Of a stretch of DNA of 64,000 bases, positions 47,020 to 58,274 are shown one piece after another. Within the stretch, counting starts at the first letter, position 1, and every line of letters begins with the position of its first letter. The notes beneath the pieces were generated by a model. The model searched no databases. It was not told where the DNA came from and saw only the letters and a program-made list of their open reading frames with translations. Origin of the DNA: Centrapalus pauciflorus (Eukaryota > Streptophyta > Magnoliopsida > Asterales > Asteraceae); assembly GCA_020465985.1 (NCBI GenBank), contig JAANYP010002841.1, positions 42,553-106,552 on the forward strand. Reading direction: 5' to 3'. A program made the translations under genes and the position numbers.

Positions 47020-47838
47020 TGTGAGACCCAAGATTTCTCAAAGGTCTCAAGTCAAGGCCCAGTAGCAATGCAATATCAATCAGGAAACTAAGATAAAATT
47101 AACAGTTGCGGAATAAAAGTTAATTACAATCAGAGATAATTTTTAATTAAATAGGGGCAAACTTCTAGACTATTACATCAAATCATCATAATATAAACTA
47201 GCCCAAACCCCAAAGCTCAATCTTTAATCAAGTACCAAGGTATTGGAACAGATTCTAATGCACTTCAAGCTTTTTCAAGTACTGACCTATGAACTAGGTC
47301 CAGCCAATCCTTTGCCTTTACCTGAAAAATAATGCAACAACGGGTAAGCTTATTTGCTTAGTGAGAATGTAGAATTTCATATTTAACATGCAATTATGAA
47401 CGCGGAAGCAGATGCACTGCACTCGGCTCATGCACGGCTCAGCTCTATTGCTTATGCACTGCACTAGGCTCATGCACAACTCAATCTCGAAGGGACATTG
47501 GCCAATTAATGCTCTTTTGATGCGCGACTTTGCTCAGCTCCCAGTTATAAAACTGTTGTTGCTCTTGAGACTTTTAGACAATTTCATAAGGAATGCTCGG
47601 ATGATGATAAATCCATACACACGCATCATTAGTGGGGATCAACCACGTACTGGGCTAGCTACCAGTAAAAGCTCTATATGGATATCATCGGAATGCTCAG
47701 CTCTAGCTACCCTCTGTGCTTTCATCATGTAAATCAGCACATCATAAGCCTAACATTAACCCAACACTGAGCAATAGTGATGGAGTTAAGCTTAACAATC
47801 AAATGACTCGTCAAAGAATCGAATCTAGAGGAAGAAAT
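47020..47838 (-). repeat. Gypsy LTR fragment
   Basis: TGTGAGACCCAAGATTTCTC has the same layout as the LTR at 15523 (TGTGAAGACC, then GTTGCGGAAT, AACTAGGTCCAGC and TTAGTGAGAATGTAG). It is cut at 47838 by the 3' LTR of the next copia. The 106-codon frame at 47412-47732 is not recognised. Confidence 0.6.
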
Positions 47839-48501
47839 TGTCAGGATCTGAAATTAATTAACCAAGACTAACTGATTTGAATTTATCAGAGTATAAATCA
47901 ATAATCTTGCTTTGAATCAAAGTTTAATTAAGAAGTTTGCGGAATAACACTTAATTATTTAAACAAAAGCTTTCAGAATTCATAACAGATAGACATAAAT
48001 AAGTAAATCAAAATTGCTTGTATTGTTTACTTCAATGATTACAATCACCTCTAATCTGTTTGATTAGACGAAGAACACAAACTGTTCTTAGGGTTTTACA
48101 ACCTTAGAGGCTTATGAAAACTCAAACAAAAAGCAATTACAATCTTGAATATGCAGAAAACTCCTATACAATAGAAAGACCTATTCTATGTATTTATATT
48201 GCTTCTTGATTTGTTTCCTTGAAGGACTATGACTTCTCTGATAGTAGATATGCTGGAATCTTCGTGTAGATATCTTTTCCTGAATATCAGCACTTTCTGT
48301 TTATGAAACTGTTGAGCAGCTTGAATCACTTGACAGCTTGAACAGAGCAGCTTGAGTTAATTTACTCTGGCAGCTTGAACTTTTACACTAGCAACTCGAG
48401 ATTCTTCAACTAACAGCATGAACTTTGTACTTACATAAAAATTCTACTAACAGTTTGAGAAGTCTAACTAACAGCTTGAACTACTTAGACTATTCCCAAC
48501 A
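47839..48501 (-). repeat. 3' LTR of minus-strand copia 1 (663 bp)
   Basis: On the minus strand it starts TGTTGGGAATAGTC at 48501 and ends CAGATCCTGACA at 47839. It is preceded by a PPT, GTTAGGGGGAGAT (48514-48502). The 5' LTR is not in the window or was lost when later elements inserted upstream. Confidence 0.85.
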
Positions 48502-48514
48502 ATCTCCCCCTAAC
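48502..48514 (-). promoter_or_regulatory. Polypurine tract of copia 1
   Basis: Reads GTTAGGGGGAGAT on the minus strand, directly against the LTR. Confidence 0.9.
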
Positions 48515-48574
48515 TTAAATTCTTTACACAAGACTTTAAGTTCTATACAAATAAGGAAATAAACAAGTAAACTG

Positions 48575-51398
48575 TTATTTACAAACCAAGGCTTTCAAAA
48601 ACTTACAACTGTGCAAGTTTCTATTGACAGCCTTCAAAAACTCTTTCTTCATATCTTCTCTATCACAAGATAACTTAACAGATCTCATCTGAAGTAACAT
48701 AGCTTTTGGTAGATCATAGAATTCAAAATTTAAGAACATACCAGATCCATCTGTAAATTTGATTCTGTAAGTCTTTGATTTGACAAACAGATCAACTTGC
48801 TTGATCTTCATTCCCTTTGCATTTGCATCCTCTATATATTTCCTTATAGACTCAGGATCAACAATGCTCTTCAGATCTTTGATGGCTTGCTTTACTTGTG
48901 GTAGAGCCGATCTTACTTGTGTCACAGACCCAACATTATGCATTCTTGTGAGCTCATCTCTAGTCATCCTTTGAGCCATATGCATGATGCTGTTATACTC
49001 TTCTTCTGGACCAGATTCCCTTCTTACTACAAACTGAAATCTTAAGTCAATGTTGTCCATTGGCTTAGCATACCAGTAATTAATAAGAGGTTTTGTAAAG
49101 TCATGATGGTCTATCAATTTCTCTATCTCCATCACCTTTTGCAGTTGTTGCTCAAACAACACCTTTTTAACCTGATCCAGCTTTGCTTGTGACATTGACT
49201 CTGATTCAGGAATAGAAGCAGCTGCTTGAACAGAAGGAGCAGGGACACTGGCAGTTTGAACATCACTTGTACCAGTTTGAACTGGTTCTTGGGATCTTTG
49301 GACTTCTTGGGAGACTTTGGCTTTCTTTCGTTTGTCCATCTCTTTGTCATGGATATCTTGTAGTCTCTCTGTGCTCATGGACTGAGCCATTTTCTTTGGG
49401 ATACCTGCTGCAAAGGCAAAATTAATAAGAAATCTTCTATGTTCAGCCTTAGAATGCCCTGTTGGCATTTTCCTCTTCCTTTCCCCTTGCTTGACCACAA
49501 ACCCTCTCAGGTAATCACCTAAGGTCTCATCATCTTCCATTGGGGACTGGGTTTGCTGGTCTAACTCTTGATCTTGTTCTTCTGCTAATTTTCTGGCAAT
49601 CTCAGCATCAAAAGCAATCTGGGCTTCTCTGGTAGAAAATTTGTGCTTTGGAGACTCAATAAGAATACCCTTGCCCTTATCTTTTGTAGCAGAAGATGTT
49701 GCTTGGATTGAACTGCTGGGAGCCTGAGTTGTTTCTCTTATTACAACTCCAGTTGGTCTTGTAGAGGCAACTTGAGTTTCTACGCTAACAGCTTGAGAAG
49801 CTGTTGGGACTGCTAACCTAGAATCTTGAACTGTTGGAGCTGCTTGGACTGATTCAGGGATTTGGAACTCCTGATTCTCCCCCTTTTTGGAAGCATTGGT
49901 TTGGTCAGAAGGACCTACAACCGTTGCCAATTGGGTTCGAATCATGCGCTCTAATTGTATGATTTTATTTCCACAGAGGGTAAACCCTTTATGAAGATAA
50001 TCCATTCGTTGATTCTGAGCAGCTTCTGTCTGTCTGAGTGCAGTAATTTGTGCTTCCTGTGCAACAATGATGGACTTTTGGTATTCCAACATTGCTACAA
50101 TAGGTTGCAGCTTAGGATCCATTAATAACATAAGTTGCAGACTAGCCTCAAGGTCAGCAAACGAAGTTGGTGCTTGTGATCTATCACTGGCATGAATTCC
50201 AGAAGTGAAAACCTCTGGGCCCCTCTGTTCTTGGTACTGGGGACTTCCAGATGGTGCTTGCACACCTTCTGTTGCCATGGGTGTGGTCTTAGTAATGTTG
50301 GCACTGTCCTGTGCCTCTTGTGTAGAAGCAGCAGTAGTGTCAGCCACAGAACCCATATGCACAATCTCTTGTGAGATGTTCACAACCTGATTGAGGATGG
50401 GAGTTTCCTCAATAGGTGCCCTTTGGATATTCTGTGCAGGAGTGTCCTCCTGCACAGGGTTATTTGGCTCTTGTATGAGGACTGAGGAGGAAGGAGCTCC
50501 TGGTCCTCTTTTCCTTTTAGATAGATATTTGAGTGGGGATGTTGGCTGAACAATAGGAACTGAAGGCATTTGTGTATCATGAGGAGTAGGTTGGGGTGGG
50601 GGTGAAGCAGTAGTGTTAGGCTGAGCCTGCTCAGGACCCTCTCCTCTGTTTCTTGGAATGATGTTCATCATTGCAGAAGGCAATGGAACATCTTCACTCA
50701 AAAAATTGGCACTTAGCTTTAAAAGCCTTTTAATAGAAGATAGTGAGTGCCTATGAGAAACATGTATCCTCTTATGTATATTAAAAGTTGTGATAGTTTT
50801 TGCAATTATCTCTGCCAAAAATCTAGGATACATCAAAAATTTCCCATTCTTTAGGGAATGATGCCTTAACATCCCCTGAAAAATCATATTTGAAAAATTG
50901 AACTGTTGGCCTGTTGAAAAGCACACTAAGGCAGTGGCAATATTTGAAGAAAATTCTGACCAACTAGTTCTTTTAGATACACTGCTGAATAATATGCACA
51001 AGATATTTCCATTTAGGTGAAAAGTTTGCTTTAAAGAAAGTGAAAGAATCAGCAGGACCCCTATATCCAATATCATGAAGACCAGTATGTAACGCATTAA
51101 GGGATATGTCTGTTATACCTGTGGCATCTTGAAGATGCAGATGATGTCGAATGGATTCCTCAGTTACTGTGATGGGAGTGCCATCAATTTTGGATATTAG
51201 AGAAGGAACTCCATTGATGGTTTGCACAGAAGCACGGTTCCAGAACTGCTCAATATTAGAGATGTATATGGTGGGATTGATATTGAGGGCATGATGGATA
51301 TGGGAGTGTCTAAGAAAGTCCATCATGTCATGGAACGGTTGAAGTTTAGAGTGCTTTAGTGAGTAGGGCAGGCAGTTGTGTTCCTTGACAAACTCCAT
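48575..51398 (-). pseudogene. Additional ORF downstream of pol in copia 1 (one frameshift)
   Basis: The ATG at 51398 starts MEFVKEHNCLPYSLKHSK. The first 140 codons are open (PTIYISNIEQFWNRASVQTI, FSPKWKYLVHIIQQC). A one-base change near 50990 moves the protein to the frame that is open from 51097 to 48575 (SWSEFSSNIATALVCFSTGQ). Architecture: an N-terminal globular domain; a Pro/Gln/Ser-rich middle with a short coiled coil; and a Lys-rich then globular C-terminal part (MKIKQVDLFVKSKTYRIKF, FEFYDLPKAMLLQM). No signal peptide or membrane segment is evident. It is in the position of the env-like ORF of Sireviruses. Function unknown; the domain also occurs in the second copia (58275-61325). Confidence 0.7.
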
Positions 51399-51399
51399 G

Positions 51400-51737
51400 G
51401 AAGATTAAACGGAGATTTTAGGGTTTCAAAGGAGAGTGTGTGAATCGTTCAGAGAGAAAAGAAGGCCGTGGTATAAGATTATGTAACTGGTAGTTATAAC
51501 TGAACGAAACTAGGACCTTTAAAGGTTTTGAAAAGGTTGGGTCCCGCGCACACGTTTAAGAAATTACCTAAATACCCTGCACACTTTGACAGATCAAGTG
51601 AAATAACTAACAGTCCGAGAAAATGAACTAGCAGCTTGAGAAAATACTCAAGCTGTTAGTTAGAAATTAAACATCTGTTAATGAAACAGTGACTCCCCCT
51701 TAAATAAGCATATGAAGTAGATAATAATGAAAACAAA
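51400..51737 (-). promoter_or_regulatory. Spacer between pol and the additional ORF, with PPT-like and promoter-like signals
   Basis: A second polypurine word, TAAGGGGGAGTC on the minus strand (51702-51691), lies just after pol. Nearer the additional ORF are a TATA-like CTTATACC (about 51476-51469), CT-rich TTTTCTCTCTGAAC and a telo-box AAACCCTAA (51426-51418) shortly before the ATG. This resembles a host-gene 5' UTR, so separate transcription of the additional ORF is possible. This is inference from motifs only. Confidence 0.4.
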
Positions 51738-54710
51738 TTAATCCATGTTTACCATACCAATATTTGATACCAGGAAAGTGAACCTTCCCACGTCAAAAGG
51801 TTTTGTAAATAGATCAGCTAACTGATCATCAATATGTATTTTGGTAACTTGGATTAATTTCTTCTCATTACAATCCCTTATAAAGTGAAATCTGATTTCT
51901 ATATGCTTGGTTTTTGGGAATTTCACTGGATTTTGCACAATGCTGATTGCACTTGAATTGTCAATGTAAATAGGAGTGGATAAGAAATTCATACCATAGT
52001 CTCTTAATTGGTTTTGAATCCACATTACCTGGGAGCAACAGCTTGCAGCTGCTACATACTCCGCTTCAGTGGATGAGGTGGAAACAGTTGTTTGCTTTTT
52101 GCATTGCCACGAGACTAGTCTTGCTCCTAAGTATTGACAGCCACCAGTTGTGGATTTTCTGTCAATGTTGCATCCTCCATAGTCACTGTCAGAGTAGGCT
52201 GTTAATGTAAGAGGAGAGTCTTTAGGATACCAGAGGCCTAAATGAGGCTGGCCTTTTAGATATCTAAAGATTCTCTTAACAGCAACCAGATGTGAATCCT
52301 TTGGTGAACATTGAAACCTTGCACAGACACAGACAGCAAACATAATATCTGGTCTAGAAGATGTTAGATACATAAGTGATCCTATCAGAGATCTGTATAA
52401 ATGAATATCCACATCTATTCCATCTTTGTCTGTATGAAGCTGCTTGTGAGGATCCATAGGAGTACTTGCAGCTTTGGTATCTTGGTACCCAAACTTTTCC
52501 AGTATGTCTTTAACATACTTTGATTGACTTATGAAGAGACCAGTGGGCTTCTGCTTGACCTGCAATCCTAGAAAGAAAGTGAGTTCTCCCATTGAACTCA
52601 TTTGAAACTTTTTGTGCATTAATGCCTCAAACTCTTTGCACAAACAATCATTTGTTGAGCCAAAGATGATGTCATCAACATAGATTTGTACAAGCAGAAT
52701 CTCAGCTTTGATGGACTTTGTGAAAAGTGTTTTGTCCAGAGTGCCTCTCTTGAACCCATTCTGTAGAAGGTATGATGACAGAGTGTCATACCATGCTCTG
52801 GGGGCTTGATGGAGACCATAGAGAGCCTTGTCTAACTTGTAGACTCTATCTGGATACTTGTAGTCCTCAAAACCAGGAGGCTGACATACATAGACCTCCT
52901 CTTCAATTGTCCCATATAGAAAAGCAGACTTCACATCCATTTGATACACTTTAAAACCTTTGAAGCTTGCATAGGCCAAAAACAGTCTGATGGCCTCAAT
53001 TCTTGCCACTGGAGCAAATACATCATCATAATCTATGCCTTCTTCTTGAGTGTACCCTTGTGCTACTAGCCTTGCTTTATTCTTGATTACTATCCCTCTC
53101 TCATCTTTCTTGTTTCTGAATACCCATCTTGTACCAATTGCTCTCTTTCCTTTGGGAAGGTCAACCAGTGTCCAGACATTTTGAATCTTGAATTGTAGCA
53201 GCTCTTCCTGCATTGCCTCAATCCAGGATGAATCTTTCAATGCTTCTGATGCCTTTTTAGGTTCTAGCTGAGACATGAAACATGCATGTTCAAAAGCAGC
53301 TAGACTGAATTCAGGAACTGCTTGTTCAGCAGCAGCAGTCTCATTGTGAACCATTTTCCTTGTTTGCACAGGTGTACGTGGATCACCCATTATTTGACTG
53401 AGAGGATGATACTTGTGAACTCTGAGTGTAGGCTCTCTTTCTGTCTGAAAAGAGGATCCAAGATTTGTATCATCTCCATCAGGACCAGTGGATGGTTCAG
53501 CTTCTGGAACAGCTTGACTTGAGTCTGGGACTGTTTCCCTTTGTGTTGGAGCTGTTCTCTCAGAACTTGGGAATTGCACTTCAGTGTCTGGAGTTGAATC
53601 ATGTGGAGCATTTAGAACCCCTGGAGGATCACAGGACAGAAGTGGTATACTTGTATACTCATCCCAATTGTTTGAATCTGCAGCAGTTTGAAACTTTGTG
53701 CCAACAACTTGAGAATTTGTATTGACAGCATGAGAATTTGTGTTGACAACTTCAAATCTGTTTGCATAAGCTCCTGCAGTATACTCAACAAAGCTCAGAA
53801 AATTTGTTAGTGAATCTAAATCAAACAACCAATCAGGACCAGTGCCTTTGACATTTGCAGTATTTTCATTAAATTCAACATTGGCACTTTCTTCAATGGT
53901 TTTAGACACACTGTTATATACTCTATAGGCTTTGCTTTGATTTGAGTATCCTACAAAGAATCCTTCTTCAGCCTTACTTTCAAACTTCCCTAAGTGAGTC
54001 TTAGTGTGAAGAATGGTACATGGACAGCCAAAAGACTTGAAAAAGGCTATTAAGGGACTTCTATTATGGAATAACTCATAAGGAGTTTTCCCTTTAGATT
54101 GAACAACCTGAACCCTATTCAGAACATAACAGGCTGTATTAACAGCTTCTGCCCAGAAAGTCATTGGCAGATTTGAATCAACTAACATTGTTCTAGCAGC
54201 CTCAATTAATGTTCTGTTCTTTCTTTCAGCTACACCATTTTGCTGTGGTGTTCTTGGTGCACTATATTGTCTAGCAATACCTTTGGACTCACAAAAACTG
54301 TTTAGCATATGATTTTTAAATTCAGTCCCATTGTCTGACCTTATCACCTTAACTTTTGAGTTGGATTGGTTTTCTATCTTAAGAATAAATGATTTAACTA
54401 GCTCAGCAGTTTCATCTTTAGACCTAAGAAAGTAAACCCAAGTAAATCTGGTGAAATCATCAACAATAACCAAACAGTAGGCCCTTTTATTCAAACTCAA
54501 AACAGATGTTGGACCAAATAGATCCATATGAATCAGCTGAAGAGCAGATGAGATTGAATTTACTTCTTTGGCCTTATGAGAAGTTTTGTGTTGCTTGCCT
54601 TTAAGACATGCTACACAATGATCATCACATATGAAATCCTTTTGTGGTAAACCCCTTACCAGATTCTTTTTGACTAAAACATTCATGGACTTGAAGTTCA
54701 TGTGACACAT
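51738..54710 (-). CDS. pol: Copia pol (integrase, RT, RNase H), N-terminus removed
   Basis: An uninterrupted 990-codon frame. It begins inside the GAG-pre-integrase domain (CVACLKGKQHKTSHK). Integrase core acidic residues sit in IHMDLFGP, RSDNGTEF and QQNGVAERKNRT. A linker rich in Thr/Pro/Ser follows. RT opens ALKDSSWIEAMQEELLQF and has YVDDIIFGS as its catalytic motif. RNase H contains YSDSDYGGCNIDRKSTTGG and SSTEAEYVAA and the ORF ends shortly after ADLFTKPFDVGRF. Domain order (INT before RT) is Ty1/copia, and the wording resembles Sirevirus lineages. Gag and protease are lost at 54711 where another element begins; a TAA stands directly before the first ATG, so the frame cannot be made as a normal polyprotein. 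Confidence 0.93.
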   Translation of the reverse strand: MCHMNFKSMNVLVKKNLVRGLPQKDFICDDHCVACLKGKQHKTSHKAKEVNSISSALQLIHMDLFGPTSVLSLNKRAYCLVIVDDFTRFTWVYFLRSKDETAELVKSFILKIENQSNSKVKVIRSDNGTEFKNHMLNSFCESKGIARQYSAPRTPQQNGVAERKNRTLIEAARTMLVDSNLPMTFWAEAVNTACYVLNRVQVVQSKGKTPYELFHNRSPLIAFFKSFGCPCTILHTKTHLGKFESKAEEGFFVGYSNQSKAYRVYNSVSKTIEESANVEFNENTANVKGTGPDWLFDLDSLTNFLSFVEYTAGAYANRFEVVNTNSHAVNTNSQVVGTKFQTAADSNNWDEYTSIPLLSCDPPGVLNAPHDSTPDTEVQFPSSERTAPTQRETVPDSSQAVPEAEPSTGPDGDDTNLGSSFQTEREPTLRVHKYHPLSQIMGDPRTPVQTRKMVHNETAAAEQAVPEFSLAAFEHACFMSQLEPKKASEALKDSSWIEAMQEELLQFKIQNVWTLVDLPKGKRAIGTRWVFRNKKDERGIVIKNKARLVAQGYTQEEGIDYDDVFAPVARIEAIRLFLAYASFKGFKVYQMDVKSAFLYGTIEEEVYVCQPPGFEDYKYPDRVYKLDKALYGLHQAPRAWYDTLSSYLLQNGFKRGTLDKTLFTKSIKAEILLVQIYVDDIIFGSTNDCLCKEFEALMHKKFQMSSMGELTFFLGLQVKQKPTGLFISQSKYVKDILEKFGYQDTKAASTPMDPHKQLHTDKDGIDVDIHLYRSLIGSLMYLTSSRPDIMFAVCVCARFQCSPKDSHLVAVKRIFRYLKGQPHLGLWYPKDSPLTLTAYSDSDYGGCNIDRKSTTGGCQYLGARLVSWQCKKQTTVSTSSTEAEYVAAASCCSQVMWIQNQLRDYGMNFLSTPIYIDNSSAISIVQNPVKFPKTKHIEIRFHFIRDCNEKKLIQVTKIHIDDQLADLFTKPFDVGRFTFLVSNIGMVNMD

Positions 54711-54711
54711 C

Positions 54712-55831
54712 TGTTAGGCACAAAAAGGCCTCAGTCAAACCTGTTCTACATCTGAGGGGGAGATTTATAATCAAACCTGTTGATGCATTTGAAGGTTGAA
54801 TTTAAGGCCTGTTATATGCCTTATTGAAACCTGAAAATGATTTGCAATATCAGTCTAAAGCTGTTCTATATGTTGCATGAGTTGCAACTAAGACAGTTTG
54901 TCCAAGCTGCTCTGTCTGGTGAACAGGCTGGACATAAACTGTCTACGCTGCTCTACACTGTTGAGCAGCTTGGGCATTTTTAAAGTGTTCTGTTCTTTGT
55001 GAACAGAACCTGTTCTTTGTGAAACAGGCTAAACACTTTATGGAATATGTTTCCAAGTCATCATGTATTGTTTTTGACTACAAGATCAGTTTACAAAGTC
55101 GAAGACAAAGTGGAAAACAGAACTGCTCAGCCTGCCCACGCTGTTCTGTAACATGAAGACAAAAGGTTATTTGAAAAAGGGTGACAGACCTTTTCTTATA
55201 TCAAAATAGGCCTTTACAGGGAAGAAAAACGCAAAGTTGACATTCCTAAATTAGTTAAAGGCAATGCAACAGTAGACAAAGTAAAAAGACAAAAGTTCTG
55301 CACATGTGAAGTCAAGTCTGCTTTTCAGAAAAGTGCAGAAAAGGTTATGTTGTCTTTTCAACAAGACTTCTTCTTTTTCATTCCGTCCAATGAAGATGTT
55401 TCTCTTAGATCCTCTAAGTGAGTATAAAAGGAAGTTCAAGGCAGACAAGAAGTGTGAAGAAAGCTAAGTGCTGAAACCAGAGGGAACATGCAAGTGTGAT
55501 TTTATGCATGCAAGCCTTCTGTGTAAACCAGCATCTGTGTGTCTAAGCTGTTTTACATAAGCTGTTCCCTTAAGTCTTGTAAATACACATTGAGTGCTTC
55601 TTAGTGAGTGTTTCATTTGTATTCTAGTTTGAGTTTGTTTAGACTAGTGAAACATACTGTTGTATCGTTCATCTCAGCTTGAACTTTCCGCATTCAGCTT
55701 GTTTGTAATTAACAAATTGTTTGATAATACATACAAAACATTGAGAAAAGAGTGTGTAGTTTTTAAATTGCTGTATTCACCCCCCCCTCTACAGCTATAC
55801 TATATACTTTGGGAACCTCTCGGGACCTACA
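54712..55831 (+). repeat. LTR of a plus-strand copia element inserted in copia 1 pol
   Basis: The plus-strand sequence ends GGGACCTACA and is followed by a PBS. A TATA box, GTATAAAAGG (about 55423-55430), is well placed for its promoter. The left edge is uncertain. TGTTAGGCAC at 54712 directly abuts the broken pol, but a PPT-like GAGGGGGAGATT (54754-54765) followed by TGTTGATGCATT (54778) could mark the true LTR start, leaving about 65 bases of another internal region. Confidence 0.7.
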
Positions 55832-55832
55832 A

Positions 55833-55844
55833 CGGTATCAGAGC
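55833..55844 (+). promoter_or_regulatory. Primer-binding site of the plus-strand copia
   Basis: CGGTATCAGAGC, one base different from the initiator-Met consensus, lies one base after the LTR. Confidence 0.85.
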
Positions 55845-55890
55845 AGTTTAGGTGTGTGTCATTCTAGATCTCTCCTTCTCCCCAGTTTCC

Positions 55891-57568
55891 ATGGACAACA
55901 GTGCTGCAAATTCTTTCTTACTATGACATGGCTCTAGGGCAAACCTCCAAAATTAATCATCAAAACTTCTCTTGGTAAGTGCAGAATGATGCTCTATTTA
56001 GAGAATCTGGATGTACAACTGCCCGAGATAGTGATGGAGGGTCCCTATGTGCCAACCTATGTTACTACCATAACTCCAGCGGTTGAAGGAGCTGCTCCTG
56101 AAATCAGGACCTTTGAGAAAGCTAAGCTCAATGGTCTGATGAAGACAAGAGACTGGTGGCTCTGGATGCAAAGGCCAGAACAATCTGGTCCTTTCTCTTC
56201 CTGATGTGTGTTCAAACGGTTGAGAAAATGAAGACAGCAAAGGGATGTGGGATACTTGTGTACCGTCTATGATGGACCCACAATCACACTGGACAACAGG
56301 TCAACAATCTTGTTAGACAGTATGAATCTTCTTTGCTAAACCAAAGAGACTCTCACTGAAACCTACACCAGTTTACTGCTCTAGTGAATGATCTCAAAGC
56401 TGTTGGGATCACCAGGAACAGTCTTACCCTGGTGAATAAATTTCTGGACAATTACCTGAAGAGTGGAACTACTTTTCAACAATCCTAAGGAACTCAGGTA
56501 CTATCAGAAGTATGGATCTGGTCAATCTGTATGGATCCTTACTGAATGATGAACAGTCAAGGCAATAAAAGAGAAATGCCTTGGAAATGTCCAAAAGAGG
56601 TGCATCCTTTGTGGCTAATGTGAGACAGCCTGTAAATCAGGTGAGTGATGTGTTCATTCAACCTGATCAACAGGATGATGAAAAGGAGGAGGTGTCAGAC
56701 GAAGAAGATGCTGCAGATCTTGCTGAACAAGATGATGAGCAAATGATAGTCATGCTTGTCAAAAGGTTCAACAAGAAAAGGTTTGGAAGAAACATGCTAC
56801 AAGGAAGCTCAGGTGCTGGGAAAAAGAAGGCGTTTGACAAATCCAAAGCTGAGTGCTTCAAATGTGGCAAAACTGGTCACATAGCTGCTGACTGTGTGTC
56901 AAAAGCTGTTGGTCAGTCATCCAAACCCAACAAGACTAACAAGGATGATGGCTATAGGGTTAAGTACCTTATGGCCATGGCTAAGCTAAGGAAATTGGAA
57001 AACTCAGTGTCTTCCAATCGCCAAAAGGGACTTATGGCAGAGACATGTGACTGGGAGGAATCTGATTCATCATCTGATGAAGAAGATAATCAATGTCTGA
57101 TGGCCAACACTGATGTCCCACCAACAAGCAGCTTCAAACAAGATATGGCTGAAGCTGAAGCTTTCAGCAGCTTAGAGAACTGGAATCCTACTATGATGTA
57201 TAAGGTACAAAATTTTATGGCTTACAGTTCTGAAGAAAAAGTTAAAATGTTTGAATATATGCTTGTTGATCTCAAAGCTGCTATTGAGAAGCATGATGCT
57301 TTACTATCTGAAATCTCTAAGCTTAAAGCTGATCTTAAAACTTAATCCAGTAAACTGGACAGTTTCCATAAGTTGGAAACTGAGCTTGATGAGTTAAAAC
57401 ACATCAATTCTATTTTACTGGAAGAAAAGAGAGAAACAGATATAAAGCATGCTAAGCTTCAAAAGATAGTTGACTCTTGGTGCCAATCTGCACAAAAAGT
57501 CAGCCATTGTATAAGCCAACAGATTCCTGCACAAATCCAAGCCTATCTTGGAGGGGATCTTGACACAG
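55891..57568 (+). pseudogene. gag: Plus-strand copia gag, broken
   Basis: The ATG at 55891 is followed within a dozen codons by a stop. Further pieces lie in other frames (55986-56204, RTFEKAKLNGLMKTRDWWL), so the capsid half is badly decayed. From 56581 a long frame contains the zinc knuckle CFKCGKTGHIAADC (56854-56895), an acidic patch (DDEKEEVSDEEDAADLAEQD) and a coiled-coil tail (SEISKLKADL). A TAA at 57343 interrupts the same frame, which then continues (LDELKHINSILLEEKRE) until a second copia LTR cuts it at 57569. Long coiled-coil gag is typical of Sireviruses. Confidence 0.85.
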
Positions 57569-58228
57569 TGTAAGGTCTACCACTGACAGATCTATCTAGA
57601 CGCGGATCCGTTAACGAGTGCGGAATCCTCGTTGACGGTCAGACGGACAACTCTCAACCAACGGAAACACGGAGACTATTAGACGCTGAACGAACGACAC
57701 ACGAACGATCCTACGTACTAATTCTCTCCGAAACGGGACTCACCTAGCTGATAAACTCGAGATCGCCTATTGCTTAATTCCTCACGAATTCTGCCAAAGG
57801 TCCGCTAATGATTCGAGTCTATCCCTAATTATAGGCCCTGATTCGAGTCTGTTGTGGGCCAACCTCGAATCTGGCCTAAGGCCTCATTCGAATCTGTCCA
57901 TCTGACAGATTCGAATCTAACCTATTCGAATCTAACGATACATTCGAATCTATCACAGATTCGAATGTCTTCCTTTACATATTCGAATCTAACCAATACA
58001 CTTAAACACTTACGTGATGAAACTTATGTTTTAACTTATGCTTGACATACTCTTTTACTTTTATGTTTGAACTTCTTGTAATATGTTACATCAAGTTCAA
58101 ACACACAATCAATAACAGACAAACACATATTAAACATATATATCAAAACACTTGTTAATATTCAGAATATTACTTAAATCATAACGCAGATCGATTAGAC
58201 TGCTGTCGTCACACAGGGTGTACCAACA
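57569..58228 (-). repeat. 3' LTR of minus-strand copia 2 (660 bp), inserted in gag
   Basis: On the minus strand it starts TGTTGGTACACCCTGTG at 58228 and ends GGTAGACCTTACA at 57569. CACAG (57564-57568) would be the left copy of the target duplication; the right copy lies beyond the window. It holds about nine GATTCGAATCT words between 57790 and 57990. Confidence 0.88.
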
Positions 58229-58243
58229 GACTCCCCCTTGACG
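58229..58243 (-). promoter_or_regulatory. Polypurine tract of copia 2
   Basis: Reads CGTCAAGGGGGAGTC on the minus strand, directly against the LTR. Confidence 0.9.
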
Positions 58244-58274
58244 ATAGCTTCTAATTATTTACATTACATCAAAT

